Under the pieces are notes generated by a model. It worked only from the letters and a program-made list of their open reading frames with translations. It was not told where the DNA came from and searched no databases. Below, piece by piece: positions 6,037-13,348 of a stretch of DNA of 64,000 bases (within the stretch, counting starts at the first letter, position 1; every line of letters begins with the position of its first letter). Position numbers and translations under genes: made by a program. Source of the DNA: Alistipes sp. (GTDB lineage: Bacteria; Bacteroidota; Bacteroidia; Bacteroidales; Rikenellaceae); the NCBI GenBank assembly GCA_021202985.1, contig JAJQCA010000047.1, positions 98,680 through 162,679 of the forward strand. The letters are read 5' to 3'.

Positions 6037-8988
6037 GTTATTGCGTCCGTCGACGAATATATAAAGTGGACGGTCGAAGCGGACGCGGCGGAAGTACTCG
6101 CCTTCCTCCACGGCGGGGAGGGAGTCGAGGGTTGCGGAGTCGAACGAACCGTCGCCAGAGAAGGGGTTGATGGTCATATACCCTACTCCGAAGGAGGTAA
6201 GGTTCTGGAAGAAGTGGGTACCCTGGCTGGGTTCCACACGGAAATTCTCGAGACCCATCTCGACTATGACGCGGGCCTGTGAGATGTCGGGCCAGCGGAC
6301 GGGTATGCCCAGCCACGGATCGCTCGAACCCCAGCGCCCGGGACCCACCAACACATAACCCGCTTCCTGCTGCACCATCCGTGAATTCAGTTTACGTAGT
6401 TCGGCTGCCATTTTCTCGGTATTCTTCGCTTCGAAGGTTCCGGTACGTATATAGACGATATCATGCACGCCTTCGATGGCACCCAGCCCCAGGGCATCCT
6501 CCGAATAGATAACGGCTCCGGAGGTGTCGACCTCTTTCCAGTCGAGAGTGTTTTCGCCGTGTGTATCCACGATGGGCCGTATCTGGAGAAAATTGAAAAC
6601 CGCGTCGCGGCCCGGGGGAACGTCCATGCTTACGGCGAATTCCATCTCCACCGGGGTGCGCATCTCATCGGTGCCCATGCGGAGCAGGTCGCGCAGTATT
6701 TCGGCGAGCGGAAAGGTGTCGTATTTCAGGATGCGGGAGAAGGTGATAATCTTGCGTCCCTCGGTGAAACTGCTGTCGGAAATTGCCTGGTTCTGCATGT
6801 CCCATGTGGATGCGGCGTGTTTAAGGTTGCGGAACGCGCGTACGGTGGGGGAATTTATCTCGAACCGGCGGAGGTTCACCGCGTCGTCGATGGATGTCTT
6901 GAACTCTTCGGGTTTCAGGCTGAGGGCGTACATTTCGCGCTGGGTGTCGCGCAGGGCGAGTTCCGGCGTGGAGAGCTGGAGAACGTTTTTAGGATAACCT
7001 GGTGAGAAGCGGAGGGTCTGGCCTCCTTCCACCACCAGTTTACCGAGGCCGAAGGCTATGTTCACGACGCCGTCCCCGGGTTTCTCGTCGCCGATGGGAT
7101 AAAAGTTGAGCGACCGGGCCACTCCCGAGAGGGTCGGGAAGAAATAGCCGTTATCCTCCGTGCCGCACACCTGCTGGATAACCACGGCCATCTTCTCTTC
7201 GCTCAGCAGATTAGACGTGGCGGTAATGTAGGCGCGGCTGGCGGCGAAATAGACCGAAGCGTAGACACTCTTTATGGCTTTTCCCAGAAGGCGCAGCATT
7301 TGATCGGGATTGTCCGTATTCGGTATCATGTAGGTGGAGTAGATACCGGCGAAGGGCTGGTAATGCGAGTCTTCGAGCTTGGAGCTCGACCTGATTGCCA
7401 GCGGACCTCGCGTGTATTTTATAAGGGTGCGCAGGCTGCGCACCAGTTCTTCCGGGAGGCGCGAGCTGACGAACTCGGAGAGTATCTCATCATCCGAAAT
7501 GTCGGAATTGATAACGTACTTCAGGCCGTTCTCCTTTACGAACCGGTCGAAATAGTCGGTGGCGATAACCACCGTGCGCGGTATCATCACACGGACACCC
7601 GGATATTTGTCGTAGAACTTGTATTTCTGCAACATATTGTTGAAGAACGCAAGGCCGCGGGCTTTACCTCCCAGCGAACCGTCGCCTATGCGGGCGAACC
7701 CTATGGTTTCGTTATAGGTCTCGGCATCGAAACGGGCCACTACCCCCTGCCCGAGCAGTATCCGGTAATCGCGGATGGTGTTCCGGATATATTCCCTCAT
7801 TTCGGCGGCCGACCGGAACGATTCGCAGGGGCGATGTTTCATCGCTGCGGCGATGGAGAACAGGCCGCGCGAGTAGAGCCACTTCGACAGGTGGTTCTGC
7901 GAGGCGTGGTACATCAACACATCGTCGGGTATCTCGGCCAACACTTTCTGCATCTGCCTCAGGTCGTGAGCACGGGCGATAGGCTCACCCGTTTCGAGGT
8001 CGCTGAACACGAAGTCGCCGAACCGGAACTCCCGGCTGATATACTCCGAAAGCTCCATAATCAGCGTCTTGGAGTATTTCACTATGAACCCTACACCTAA
8101 CTGGTCGGCAACCTCCTTTATACTTTCCTGCGACGATTGCAGCAGGAAGGGCATCCACGGGTCGTCTTTCTTTATAAGGCGGCACAACTCGATCCCCGCG
8201 TCCAATTTCTCCGCCTCGGGAGGGTCGTTTTTGTTGACCACGAACCCTACGTCCGAAATAACCCCTAAAAGGTTCTCCTTATATTTACCGTAGAGTTCGA
8301 CGGCCTCCGAGTAGTTGGTGGCAAGCAATATTTTGGGTCGTGCCCGCTTACGCAGCATTTGCTGCTGCTCGTTTAGGGCCTCCTTAAGGAACTCGTTGCT
8401 CTGTGTCAGCACCAGTTTATATATGGCGGGCAGGTAGGTGGAATAGTAACGGACCGAATCCTCCACCAGCAGAATGGACTGGACTCCGTGCCTCAGGATA
8501 TCGTCGTCTGCATTCATGCGGTCCTCGATCAGCTTGATTATGGCAAGTATCAGGTCCGCGCTGCCGTACCAGAAAAATATATAGTCGATGGCCGAACGGT
8601 CGTGCGAATTTATCTTATCCGTGATATCGCGCGAGAAACTGGTGAGCAGTATCACCGGTAGCCCCGGACGCAGCTCCTTAACCGTCTTGGCAAACGAAAA
8701 AACGTCCATTTCCCCCACGTTGTACATACTGATAACCAGGTCGTAATCGCCGCCGGCCTCCAGTTTGGCAAGGGCCTCCCCGGTGGTGGCCACCCTTGTA
8801 AACGAAGGCGGGTTACTGAGGTTCAGGTCCATATATTCGCTGTTAATCTGCGATTCTATATGTCCGTCCTCTTCCAATATGTACGCGTCGTAACTGCTGC
8901 ATATTAGCAGGATGCTGCGGATTCGTTTCTGCATCAGGGACCTGAAATCGGTCTCTTCCTCCCTTCCGGGCATTCTTCCGTCCGTCAT
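6013..8988 (-). CDS. Receiver-domain / PEP-synthase-type ATP-grasp fusion protein
   Basis: A 991-residue cytoplasmic protein. Residues ~22-160 and ~165-320 look like two response-regulator receiver folds. The first has lost the acidic phosphoacceptor (VISMYN where VISD is expected). The second keeps Asp246 (VISDVG) and a C-terminal Lys (VKYSK). From about 430 to 800 is the pyruvate phosphate dikinase / PEP synthase nucleotide-binding domain: GGKARG at 440-445 and AIRSSSKLED at 531-540. The swivelling phospho-histidine domain and PEP-binding barrel of true PEP synthases are absent. Instead a C-terminal domain contains GPGRWGSSDPW and SQGTHFFQN. It is therefore not a PEP synthase; an ATP-dependent signalling or kinase-like role is inference. 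The last codons lie inside the right arm of the mirror element. Divergent from the gene at 9128. Confidence 0.8.
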   Translation of the reverse strand: MTDGRMPGREEETDFRSLMQKRIRSILLICSSYDAYILEEDGHIESQINSEYMDLNLSNPPSFTRVATTGEALAKLEAGGDYDLVISMYNVGEMDVFSFAKTVKELRPGLPVILLTSFSRDITDKINSHDRSAIDYIFFWYGSADLILAIIKLIEDRMNADDDILRHGVQSILLVEDSVRYYSTYLPAIYKLVLTQSNEFLKEALNEQQQMLRKRARPKILLATNYSEAVELYGKYKENLLGVISDVGFVVNKNDPPEAEKLDAGIELCRLIKKDDPWMPFLLQSSQESIKEVADQLGVGFIVKYSKTLIMELSEYISREFRFGDFVFSDLETGEPIARAHDLRQMQKVLAEIPDDVLMYHASQNHLSKWLYSRGLFSIAAAMKHRPCESFRSAAEMREYIRNTIRDYRILLGQGVVARFDAETYNETIGFARIGDGSLGGKARGLAFFNNMLQKYKFYDKYPGVRVMIPRTVVIATDYFDRFVKENGLKYVINSDISDDEILSEFVSSRLPEELVRSLRTLIKYTRGPLAIRSSSKLEDSHYQPFAGIYSTYMIPNTDNPDQMLRLLGKAIKSVYASVYFAASRAYITATSNLLSEEKMAVVIQQVCGTEDNGYFFPTLSGVARSLNFYPIGDEKPGDGVVNIAFGLGKLVVEGGQTLRFSPGYPKNVLQLSTPELALRDTQREMYALSLKPEEFKTSIDDAVNLRRFEINSPTVRAFRNLKHAASTWDMQNQAISDSSFTEGRKIITFSRILKYDTFPLAEILRDLLRMGTDEMRTPVEMEFAVSMDVPPGRDAVFNFLQIRPIVDTHGENTLDWKEVDTSGAVIYSEDALGLGAIEGVHDIVYIRTGTFEAKNTEKMAAELRKLNSRMVQQEAGYVLVGPGRWGSSDPWLGIPVRWPDISQARVIVEMGLENFRVEPSQGTHFFQNLTSFGVGYMTINPFSGDGSFDSATLDSLPAVEEGEYFRRVRFDRPLYIFVDGRNNKAIVKTQ

Positions 8989-9019
8989 AAGCCGAGCCTT
9001 TCTCGCCGTTTAACCATTA

Positions 9020-9039
9020 AACGCCACAACGGTGGCGTT
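9020..9039. promoter_or_regulatory. 8-bp inverted repeat at the predicted start of transcription
   Basis: AACGCCAC (9020-9027) and GTGGCGTT (9032-9039) flank a 4-bp centre. The repeat straddles the predicted +1 of the receiver/ATP-grasp gene and lies upstream of the divergent promoter, so it could be an operator or a leader hairpin. Confidence 0.4.
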
Positions 9040-9042
9040 CTA

Positions 9043-9050
9043 CAAAAATA
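9043..9050 (-). promoter_or_regulatory. -7 box for the receiver/ATP-grasp gene (TATTTTTG on minus)
   Basis: The reverse complement reads TATTTTTG, an exact consensus match, 54 bp upstream of the ATG at 8988. Confidence 0.55.
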
Positions 9051-9071
9051 GACAATTTAAGGAAAGTTTAG

Positions 9072-9079
9072 TAACTTTG
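9072..9079 (+). promoter_or_regulatory. -7 box for the GNAT-like gene (TAACTTTG)
   Basis: Exact consensus match 48 bp upstream of the ATG at 9128. It rules out the in-frame upstream start at 9032, which would lie before the promoter. Confidence 0.6.
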
Positions 9080-9127
9080 GCCCCTGCCCGCGCAGGGCTA
9101 TCTCGAACTTACAATATCCGGACCCGA

Positions 9128-10396
9128 ATGGCCAAATATACGCTCGAAACAGTCAGCACTCCCCGACAGGTACGGGAATTTCTCGACCTGCCCAAACGGC
9201 TTTACGCCGGCAACCGCTACTACGTCCATCCGTGGGACAAGGATATCGAGAGCCGCTTCGACCCGGCCCGTAACGAGCTGCTTGCCGACGGGGAAGCCCT
9301 CCGGTGGCTGCTGCGCGACGAGACGGGCAAGGTGGTCGGAAGGATCGCGGCATTCTATAACCGCGAGGTAGCGGCCATGAACGAGCAGCCCACAGGCGGG
9401 TGCGGATTTTTCGAATGCGTGGACGACCAGCAGGCGGCGAATATGCTGTTCGACGCCTCGCGCGACTGGCTCGCATCCAAAGGGATGGAAGCGATGGACG
9501 GTCCCATCAATTTCGGGGAGAGGGACCAGTGGTGGGGCCTGCTTATAGAGGGGTTCGAATTCCAGCCCCTGTACGCAAATCCCTACAACTTTCACTACTA
9601 CAAAAAACTGTTCGAAGACTACGGCTTTAAGAACTATTTCTACCAGCATACGTACATCCGCAACCTCGTATCGGGCGAACTCGGCACATCGGTATACGAA
9701 CGTGCGAAACGCCTGCAGGAGACTCCCGGTTACCGCTTTTGCCATATAGACAAAAAGAATCTCGACCAGGCGGCGGACGATTTCCGTCTCGTTTACAATA
9801 AGGCATGGGCGCATTTCCCCGGAGTGAAACCGATGGAGAGGGAGAAGACCCACAAGATGCTCCGCGATATGAAGCCCATAATGGATGAGAAACTTATCTA
9901 CTTCGCCTACTTCAACGACGAGCCGATAGGGTTCTTTATAATGGTCCCCGACCTCAACCGGCTTATCGGCCGATTCCGGGGACGCATGAACTGGTTCAAC
10001 GGGCTGAGGCTGCTGTCCATGCTCAAATTCACCCGTAAGGCCGACCGCGTGTTCGGGATCATTTTCGGGGTGGTCCCCGAATTCCACGGCAAAGGTATCG
10101 AATCGGGGATGATGTACGAGTTCGAGAAGGTAGTCGGCTCCGGGAACCTTAAATATAAGACACTCGAACTGGCATGGGTCGGCGATTTCAACCCGGTGAT
10201 GATGCGTATGGTGGAAAATTACGTCTGCGCCAAGAAGCATAAGCTCCACGCCACCTACCGCTACCTTTTCGACCGCGAAAAGCCTTTCACCCGTTGTCCC
10301 CGCCTCGGGGGGCGCACGGCGCAACACCGACTGATTCGTTTTACAATCCGCCCATATTCGGGAAGGAATCCGATATCTTCCGGTCATTGGTTTTAA
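9128..10396 (+). CDS. GNAT-like acyltransferase family protein
   Basis: The sequence resembles a Bacteroidetes family annotated as GNAT-type N-acetyltransferases: PINFGERDQWWGLLIEGF in the first half, and VFGIIFGVVPEFHGKGIESGMMYEF, an acetyl-CoA-loop-like motif (FHGKGI), in the second. Substrate is unknown. I start it at 9128 (MAKYTLETV) because a -7 box lies at 9072-9079; this gives 422 residues. The last ~29 residues after PRLGG are unusually basic and have no obvious family counterpart. Removal of one G from the G6 run at 10307-10312 would end the protein at 10334 shortly after PRLGGA, so a homopolymer error or real frameshift is possible. It is convergent with recO, with 28 bp between stops. 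Confidence 0.7.
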   Translation: MAKYTLETVSTPRQVREFLDLPKRLYAGNRYYVHPWDKDIESRFDPARNELLADGEALRWLLRDETGKVVGRIAAFYNREVAAMNEQPTGGCGFFECVDDQQAANMLFDASRDWLASKGMEAMDGPINFGERDQWWGLLIEGFEFQPLYANPYNFHYYKKLFEDYGFKNYFYQHTYIRNLVSGELGTSVYERAKRLQETPGYRFCHIDKKNLDQAADDFRLVYNKAWAHFPGVKPMEREKTHKMLRDMKPIMDEKLIYFAYFNDEPIGFFIMVPDLNRLIGRFRGRMNWFNGLRLLSMLKFTRKADRVFGIIFGVVPEFHGKGIESGMMYEFEKVVGSGNLKYKTLELAWVGDFNPVMMRMVENYVCAKKHKLHATYRYLFDREKPFTRCPRLGGRTAQHRLIRFTIRPYSGRNPISSGHWF

Positions 10397-10424
10397 CCTA
10401 CCCGATTTCGAACCGGGCCGGGCC

Positions 10425-11150
10425 TCAGAATACTTCGCGCAGGATTTGTATCGAGCGGATATTATTGATGCCGTCGAGGTGGTATGAAAAGTAGGATATC
10501 ATGGCCGAAAGAAAAGCGGAGCGTTTCTCGCGCGACAGCCTGATATCGTGAAGCCCTTCAACCCTGCTTTGCATAAGCAAATCCAGCAGCCGGCTGTTCT
10601 CCCTATCGAAAGCCATCCCGTGCGGCGGTTCGAGGGGAGTGAAGATGCCTTCCTGAATGTCGAACCGGAAACCGTCCGTGTATTCGTTACCGGGACAGAA
10701 ACCGAGGTAGGGGCTGAGTTTGGCGAGGAACCAGATATGGAAATTAGCAACCCCGTCGTCCATCGCATCGAGAGCCTCCACAGCCCCGCGGACGAAGCCG
10801 TAGATGGGGCTTTCGGGTTCGGTTTCACGAACCAGGCGATAAATCACCTCGGCCATGAACAGCGATATGGTGCTCTTACGGATATCGAACGGGATAGTGG
10901 TTAGCGGTACGGCCGGCCGTACCTCCCGGATACGGTGAAGTTCCATCCGGGGCGATTCCAGTCCTACCAGGTCCAGCAGGAACATGGGTTGGAACAGAGC
11001 GCTACGGTTGCCTTTCGAACGGCCTCCCCTGACACCCTGAACCATATAGGTCTGCCGGCCGACGGTATCGGTCAGCAGATAGAGGATGACCGACGTCTCC
11101 CCGTACTTCACGGTATGCAGGACAATCCCGCTGGCTTTATAACTTTTCAT
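10425..11150 (-). CDS. recO: DNA repair protein RecO
   Basis: RecO anneals SSB-coated strands and helps load RecA in the RecFOR pathway. The N-terminal OB-fold begins KASGIVLHTVKYGETSVILYLLT, typical of RecO, and the rest is the helical domain, with YLGFCPGN where many homologues have zinc-binding cysteines. Here only one cysteine of that group is obvious, so the zinc site appears reduced, as in several Bacteroidetes. I choose the ATG at 11150 (MKSYKASG); the upstream in-frame start would add ten basic residues unlike the family. Length 241 residues. It is the last gene of a three-gene minus-strand block with the two paralogous membrane proteins upstream. Confidence 0.9.
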   Translation of the reverse strand: MKSYKASGIVLHTVKYGETSVILYLLTDTVGRQTYMVQGVRGGRSKGNRSALFQPMFLLDLVGLESPRMELHRIREVRPAVPLTTIPFDIRKSTISLFMAEVIYRLVRETEPESPIYGFVRGAVEALDAMDDGVANFHIWFLAKLSPYLGFCPGNEYTDGFRFDIQEGIFTPLEPPHGMAFDRENSRLLDLLMQSRVEGLHDIRLSREKRSAFLSAMISYFSYHLDGINNIRSIQILREVF

Positions 11151-11187
11151 CGCATTCGCCGGTCGTCGGCTGCGCCTCACTCAGCTA

Positions 11188-12129
11188 TCAAATAAACATT
11201 TTATCGGCCGGGTGGGACTCTGGCAGCGAAAACAGCGACCGTACCCTTTTCTCGACCTTCTCCCGGTCCGCACGGTCAAACTGGCGCATGTGAACCGTCA
11301 CCGGTTTACCGGAATCCCTGGTCCGGAATTCCAATTTGTATGTGTTCTTTGCCACCACCACCTTCGCTTCGGTAATCGACCCGAAGGGCAAAGATACCAC
11401 TTCCTTCCCGTTCCGGGCCACCTTAAAGACGTTATCCCTGAAAGAAAACCGGTCCCTCGGCAGCGAAAGCTCTATTATCATTCCGACGAGCCATATTCCG
11501 AAGCATACCGAAAAAGGCACGAGGTCCCGCAGGTTTACCCGCCCGTCGGCCGAAAAGAAGTCCGTTAAAACAATTATGGCGGTTATTGCCCCGAAAACCA
11601 CCATGAAAGCGGTGAACGGACCTATGTAGTTAGAAAAAACTGCTGAAGAATAGGCCTCCACCGAGAACTCGTGCTGACTATTTTCGTTTGCCGATACTAT
11701 CTTCCCGGCTGCTTCGGGACTTCGCAGGTTGCTCAGACACTCTTCGGCGAATATACGGTCGATTTTCGCCCTGTCCTCAGGTGAGTATTGCGATACGGCT
11801 ATGTGGGCGCGCCTGCCGTCGGAAAGGAAAAACACGTAGCGTTTCTTCTCCCTGTGGACGTCCACCACGTCGGAAAAAGCGAACCGCTCCTTACCGGATT
11901 TCACCACTCCGTACCTTATGGCAAGCCGGTGCATCCGGAAGAAACCTTCCTGAAACAGCGCCAAAAGGGCGGTGAAGACCATCATTATCCCCCCGGGCAT
12001 GAAATTTTCCCCGGTACGGCCCGACAGCCAATTGGAAAATACCACCAGGGCGATACCGGCCGGCACCACGGACAACCTGGTCAGCCACCATCTTCTCTTG
12101 TCACAGGAAAATTTCGCGTAAGCCGCCAT
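11188..12129 (-). CDS. Membrane protein with duplicated TM-pair/PH-like module (copy B)
   Basis: I do not recognise a named family. The 313-residue protein has two similar halves, each a pair of membrane helices (about 18-60 and 170-215) followed by a ~70-residue soluble beta-rich domain. The halves end in related helices (SPEDRAKIDRIFAEECL and DRADREKVEKRVRSLF). The soluble parts are reminiscent of bacterial PH-like (YdbT/bPH-type) domains: a strand pair around FAFSDVVDVHREKKRYVFFL and RFSFRDNVFKVARNGKEVVSLPF. It is a paralogue of the next upstream gene, 32 bp away, and both are followed by recO. It likely sits in the inner membrane with soluble domains in the cytoplasm. The PH-like fold is an inference from pattern only. 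Confidence 0.65.
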   Translation of the reverse strand: MAAYAKFSCDKRRWWLTRLSVVPAGIALVVFSNWLSGRTGENFMPGGIMMVFTALLALFQEGFFRMHRLAIRYGVVKSGKERFAFSDVVDVHREKKRYVFFLSDGRRAHIAVSQYSPEDRAKIDRIFAEECLSNLRSPEAAGKIVSANENSQHEFSVEAYSSAVFSNYIGPFTAFMVVFGAITAIIVLTDFFSADGRVNLRDLVPFSVCFGIWLVGMIIELSLPRDRFSFRDNVFKVARNGKEVVSLPFGSITEAKVVVAKNTYKLEFRTRDSGKPVTVHMRQFDRADREKVEKRVRSLFSLPESHPADKMFI

Positions 12130-12161
12130 TTACCGCTGATTTGATATATGACTGGAAGGGG

Positions 12162-13082
12162 TCAGAAGCCGAACAACTTATTCCCGTGGGCCGGTTTCTC
12201 GGGAAGGAAAAATATACTGCGTACCGTTTGTACTATGAATTTTATCTGCTTCCGCCCGAACGGCAGGAAAGGTATGAGTAATTTTTTATTTCTCCCGGTA
12301 AGGCGGAAAAACATATAATTCTTACCTCCCTGGGGGTCGAAGCCTACGCCTTCCACCTCCGACCGGTCGAAAGATTTCAGGACCTTTCCATTCCGGGACA
12401 GGGTAAAGCGGTCGCCACGGAAGGAGAATTCGCGACGCGGCAGGTACCTTTCGATTAAAAAGCAGACAAGCCACACGGGAATCATTTTAAACAACGGATA
12501 CAGCGGCGCGAACGAGCCTGTTACCCGTGTCATAATAGTCACGAATGCAATTATGGCCATTATTGCGGTAATGAAAACGTACAAAGGATAAAACCAGGAC
12601 GAATGTCTCGCACGGATGCTGAACTCGAATTTACTCACGTCGTTTGCGTCGGCTATTTTCTCTTTTGCGTCCGGAGCGGCAAGGTATTTCAGGCACTCCT
12701 CGGACAGCAGCTTGTCGATGGCCTTCTTATCGGCCTCCGAGAAATTTTCCACGTTCACTATTATTCTCCGGCGGGAGGCGAGGAAGAAAGCATACTCATC
12801 GCCGGTGTGCTGTACGTCTACCACCTCGGCGAACGGGAACTGTGCCCTTATAATTTTAAGCACCCCGTCGTCGACCGTTATGTGAGGACGGTAAACCAGG
12901 TAAATCACCACCCTAACCACTGTACCCGCCGCACATAGGATCGAACCCAGCAGTGAATAAAAATCATGATATTGAGTGAAAAGCCACCAGAGGAATACGG
13001 CGAAAGCCGCAAATGCGATAATAATTTTCAGGTTAAGGACCAGCCACTTGGTCCGGTCGGCATAGAAGACCTGTCGTGCCAT
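12162..13082 (-). CDS. Membrane protein with duplicated TM-pair/PH-like module (copy A)
   Basis: The 306-residue paralogue of the gene at 11188-12129 has the same order: two membrane helices (about 15-60), a domain with FPFAEVVDVQHTGDEYAFFL (compare FAFSDVVDVHREKKRYVFFL in the other copy), a helix DKKAIDKLLSEECLKYL, two more membrane helices (about 165-210), then LPRREFSFRGDRFTLSRNGK and a closing helix. Both share the motif RxxFSFR-xx-F-xx-xRNGK after the second membrane pair. The tandem arrangement and 32-bp spacing indicate duplication and co-transcription. No canonical promoter was found in the 266 bp upstream. Function is unknown; it may be a pair of hetero-oligomeric membrane subunits. 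Confidence 0.65.
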   Translation of the reverse strand: MARQVFYADRTKWLVLNLKIIIAFAAFAVFLWWLFTQYHDFYSLLGSILCAAGTVVRVVIYLVYRPHITVDDGVLKIIRAQFPFAEVVDVQHTGDEYAFFLASRRRIIVNVENFSEADKKAIDKLLSEECLKYLAAPDAKEKIADANDVSKFEFSIRARHSSWFYPLYVFITAIMAIIAFVTIMTRVTGSFAPLYPLFKMIPVWLVCFLIERYLPRREFSFRGDRFTLSRNGKVLKSFDRSEVEGVGFDPQGGKNYMFFRLTGRNKKLLIPFLPFGRKQIKFIVQTVRSIFFLPEKPAHGNKLFGF

Positions 13083-13090
13083 AAGCTTTT

Positions 13091-13098
13091 TAAGTTTG
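13091..13098 (+). promoter_or_regulatory. Orphan plus-strand -7 box (TAAGTTTG) in a gene-free gap
   Basis: The 266-bp gap 13083-13348 separates two minus-strand genes. The only consensus -7 match I see points the other way, toward 13349, and no plus-strand gene follows. It may be a chance match or the start of an antisense or small RNA. Confidence 0.2.
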
Positions 13099-13348
13099 GG
13101 CCGGGCCGGAACGGCGCCGGGCTGATTATAATATATTGTATACTTTATTCACACCGTCTTCAAACCTGCTGTGCGGTTATCCGGGCGAGATAAATAAGTT
13201 TCGACGAGGCATGAGGAAACTGACACGGCAGTAACCGTAATCACCACCCGAACCTCAGGCCTTGCCATAAACGTCATACCGCTACCCGGACCGCCCGCTT
13301 AAAGAGCCTTATCCCCTCACTATGCCGGCAGTTCCGGGCCGGGAGCCG

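Noticed and set aside
9098..10387. 429-codon minus-strand frame opposite the GNAT-like gene
   Set aside because: Same reason: codon-bias shadow, no family resemblance and no promoter.
13083..13348. tRNA or small protein gene in the gap
   Set aside because: No cloverleaf and no credible start codon/ribosome site combination was found; only an orphan -7 match.
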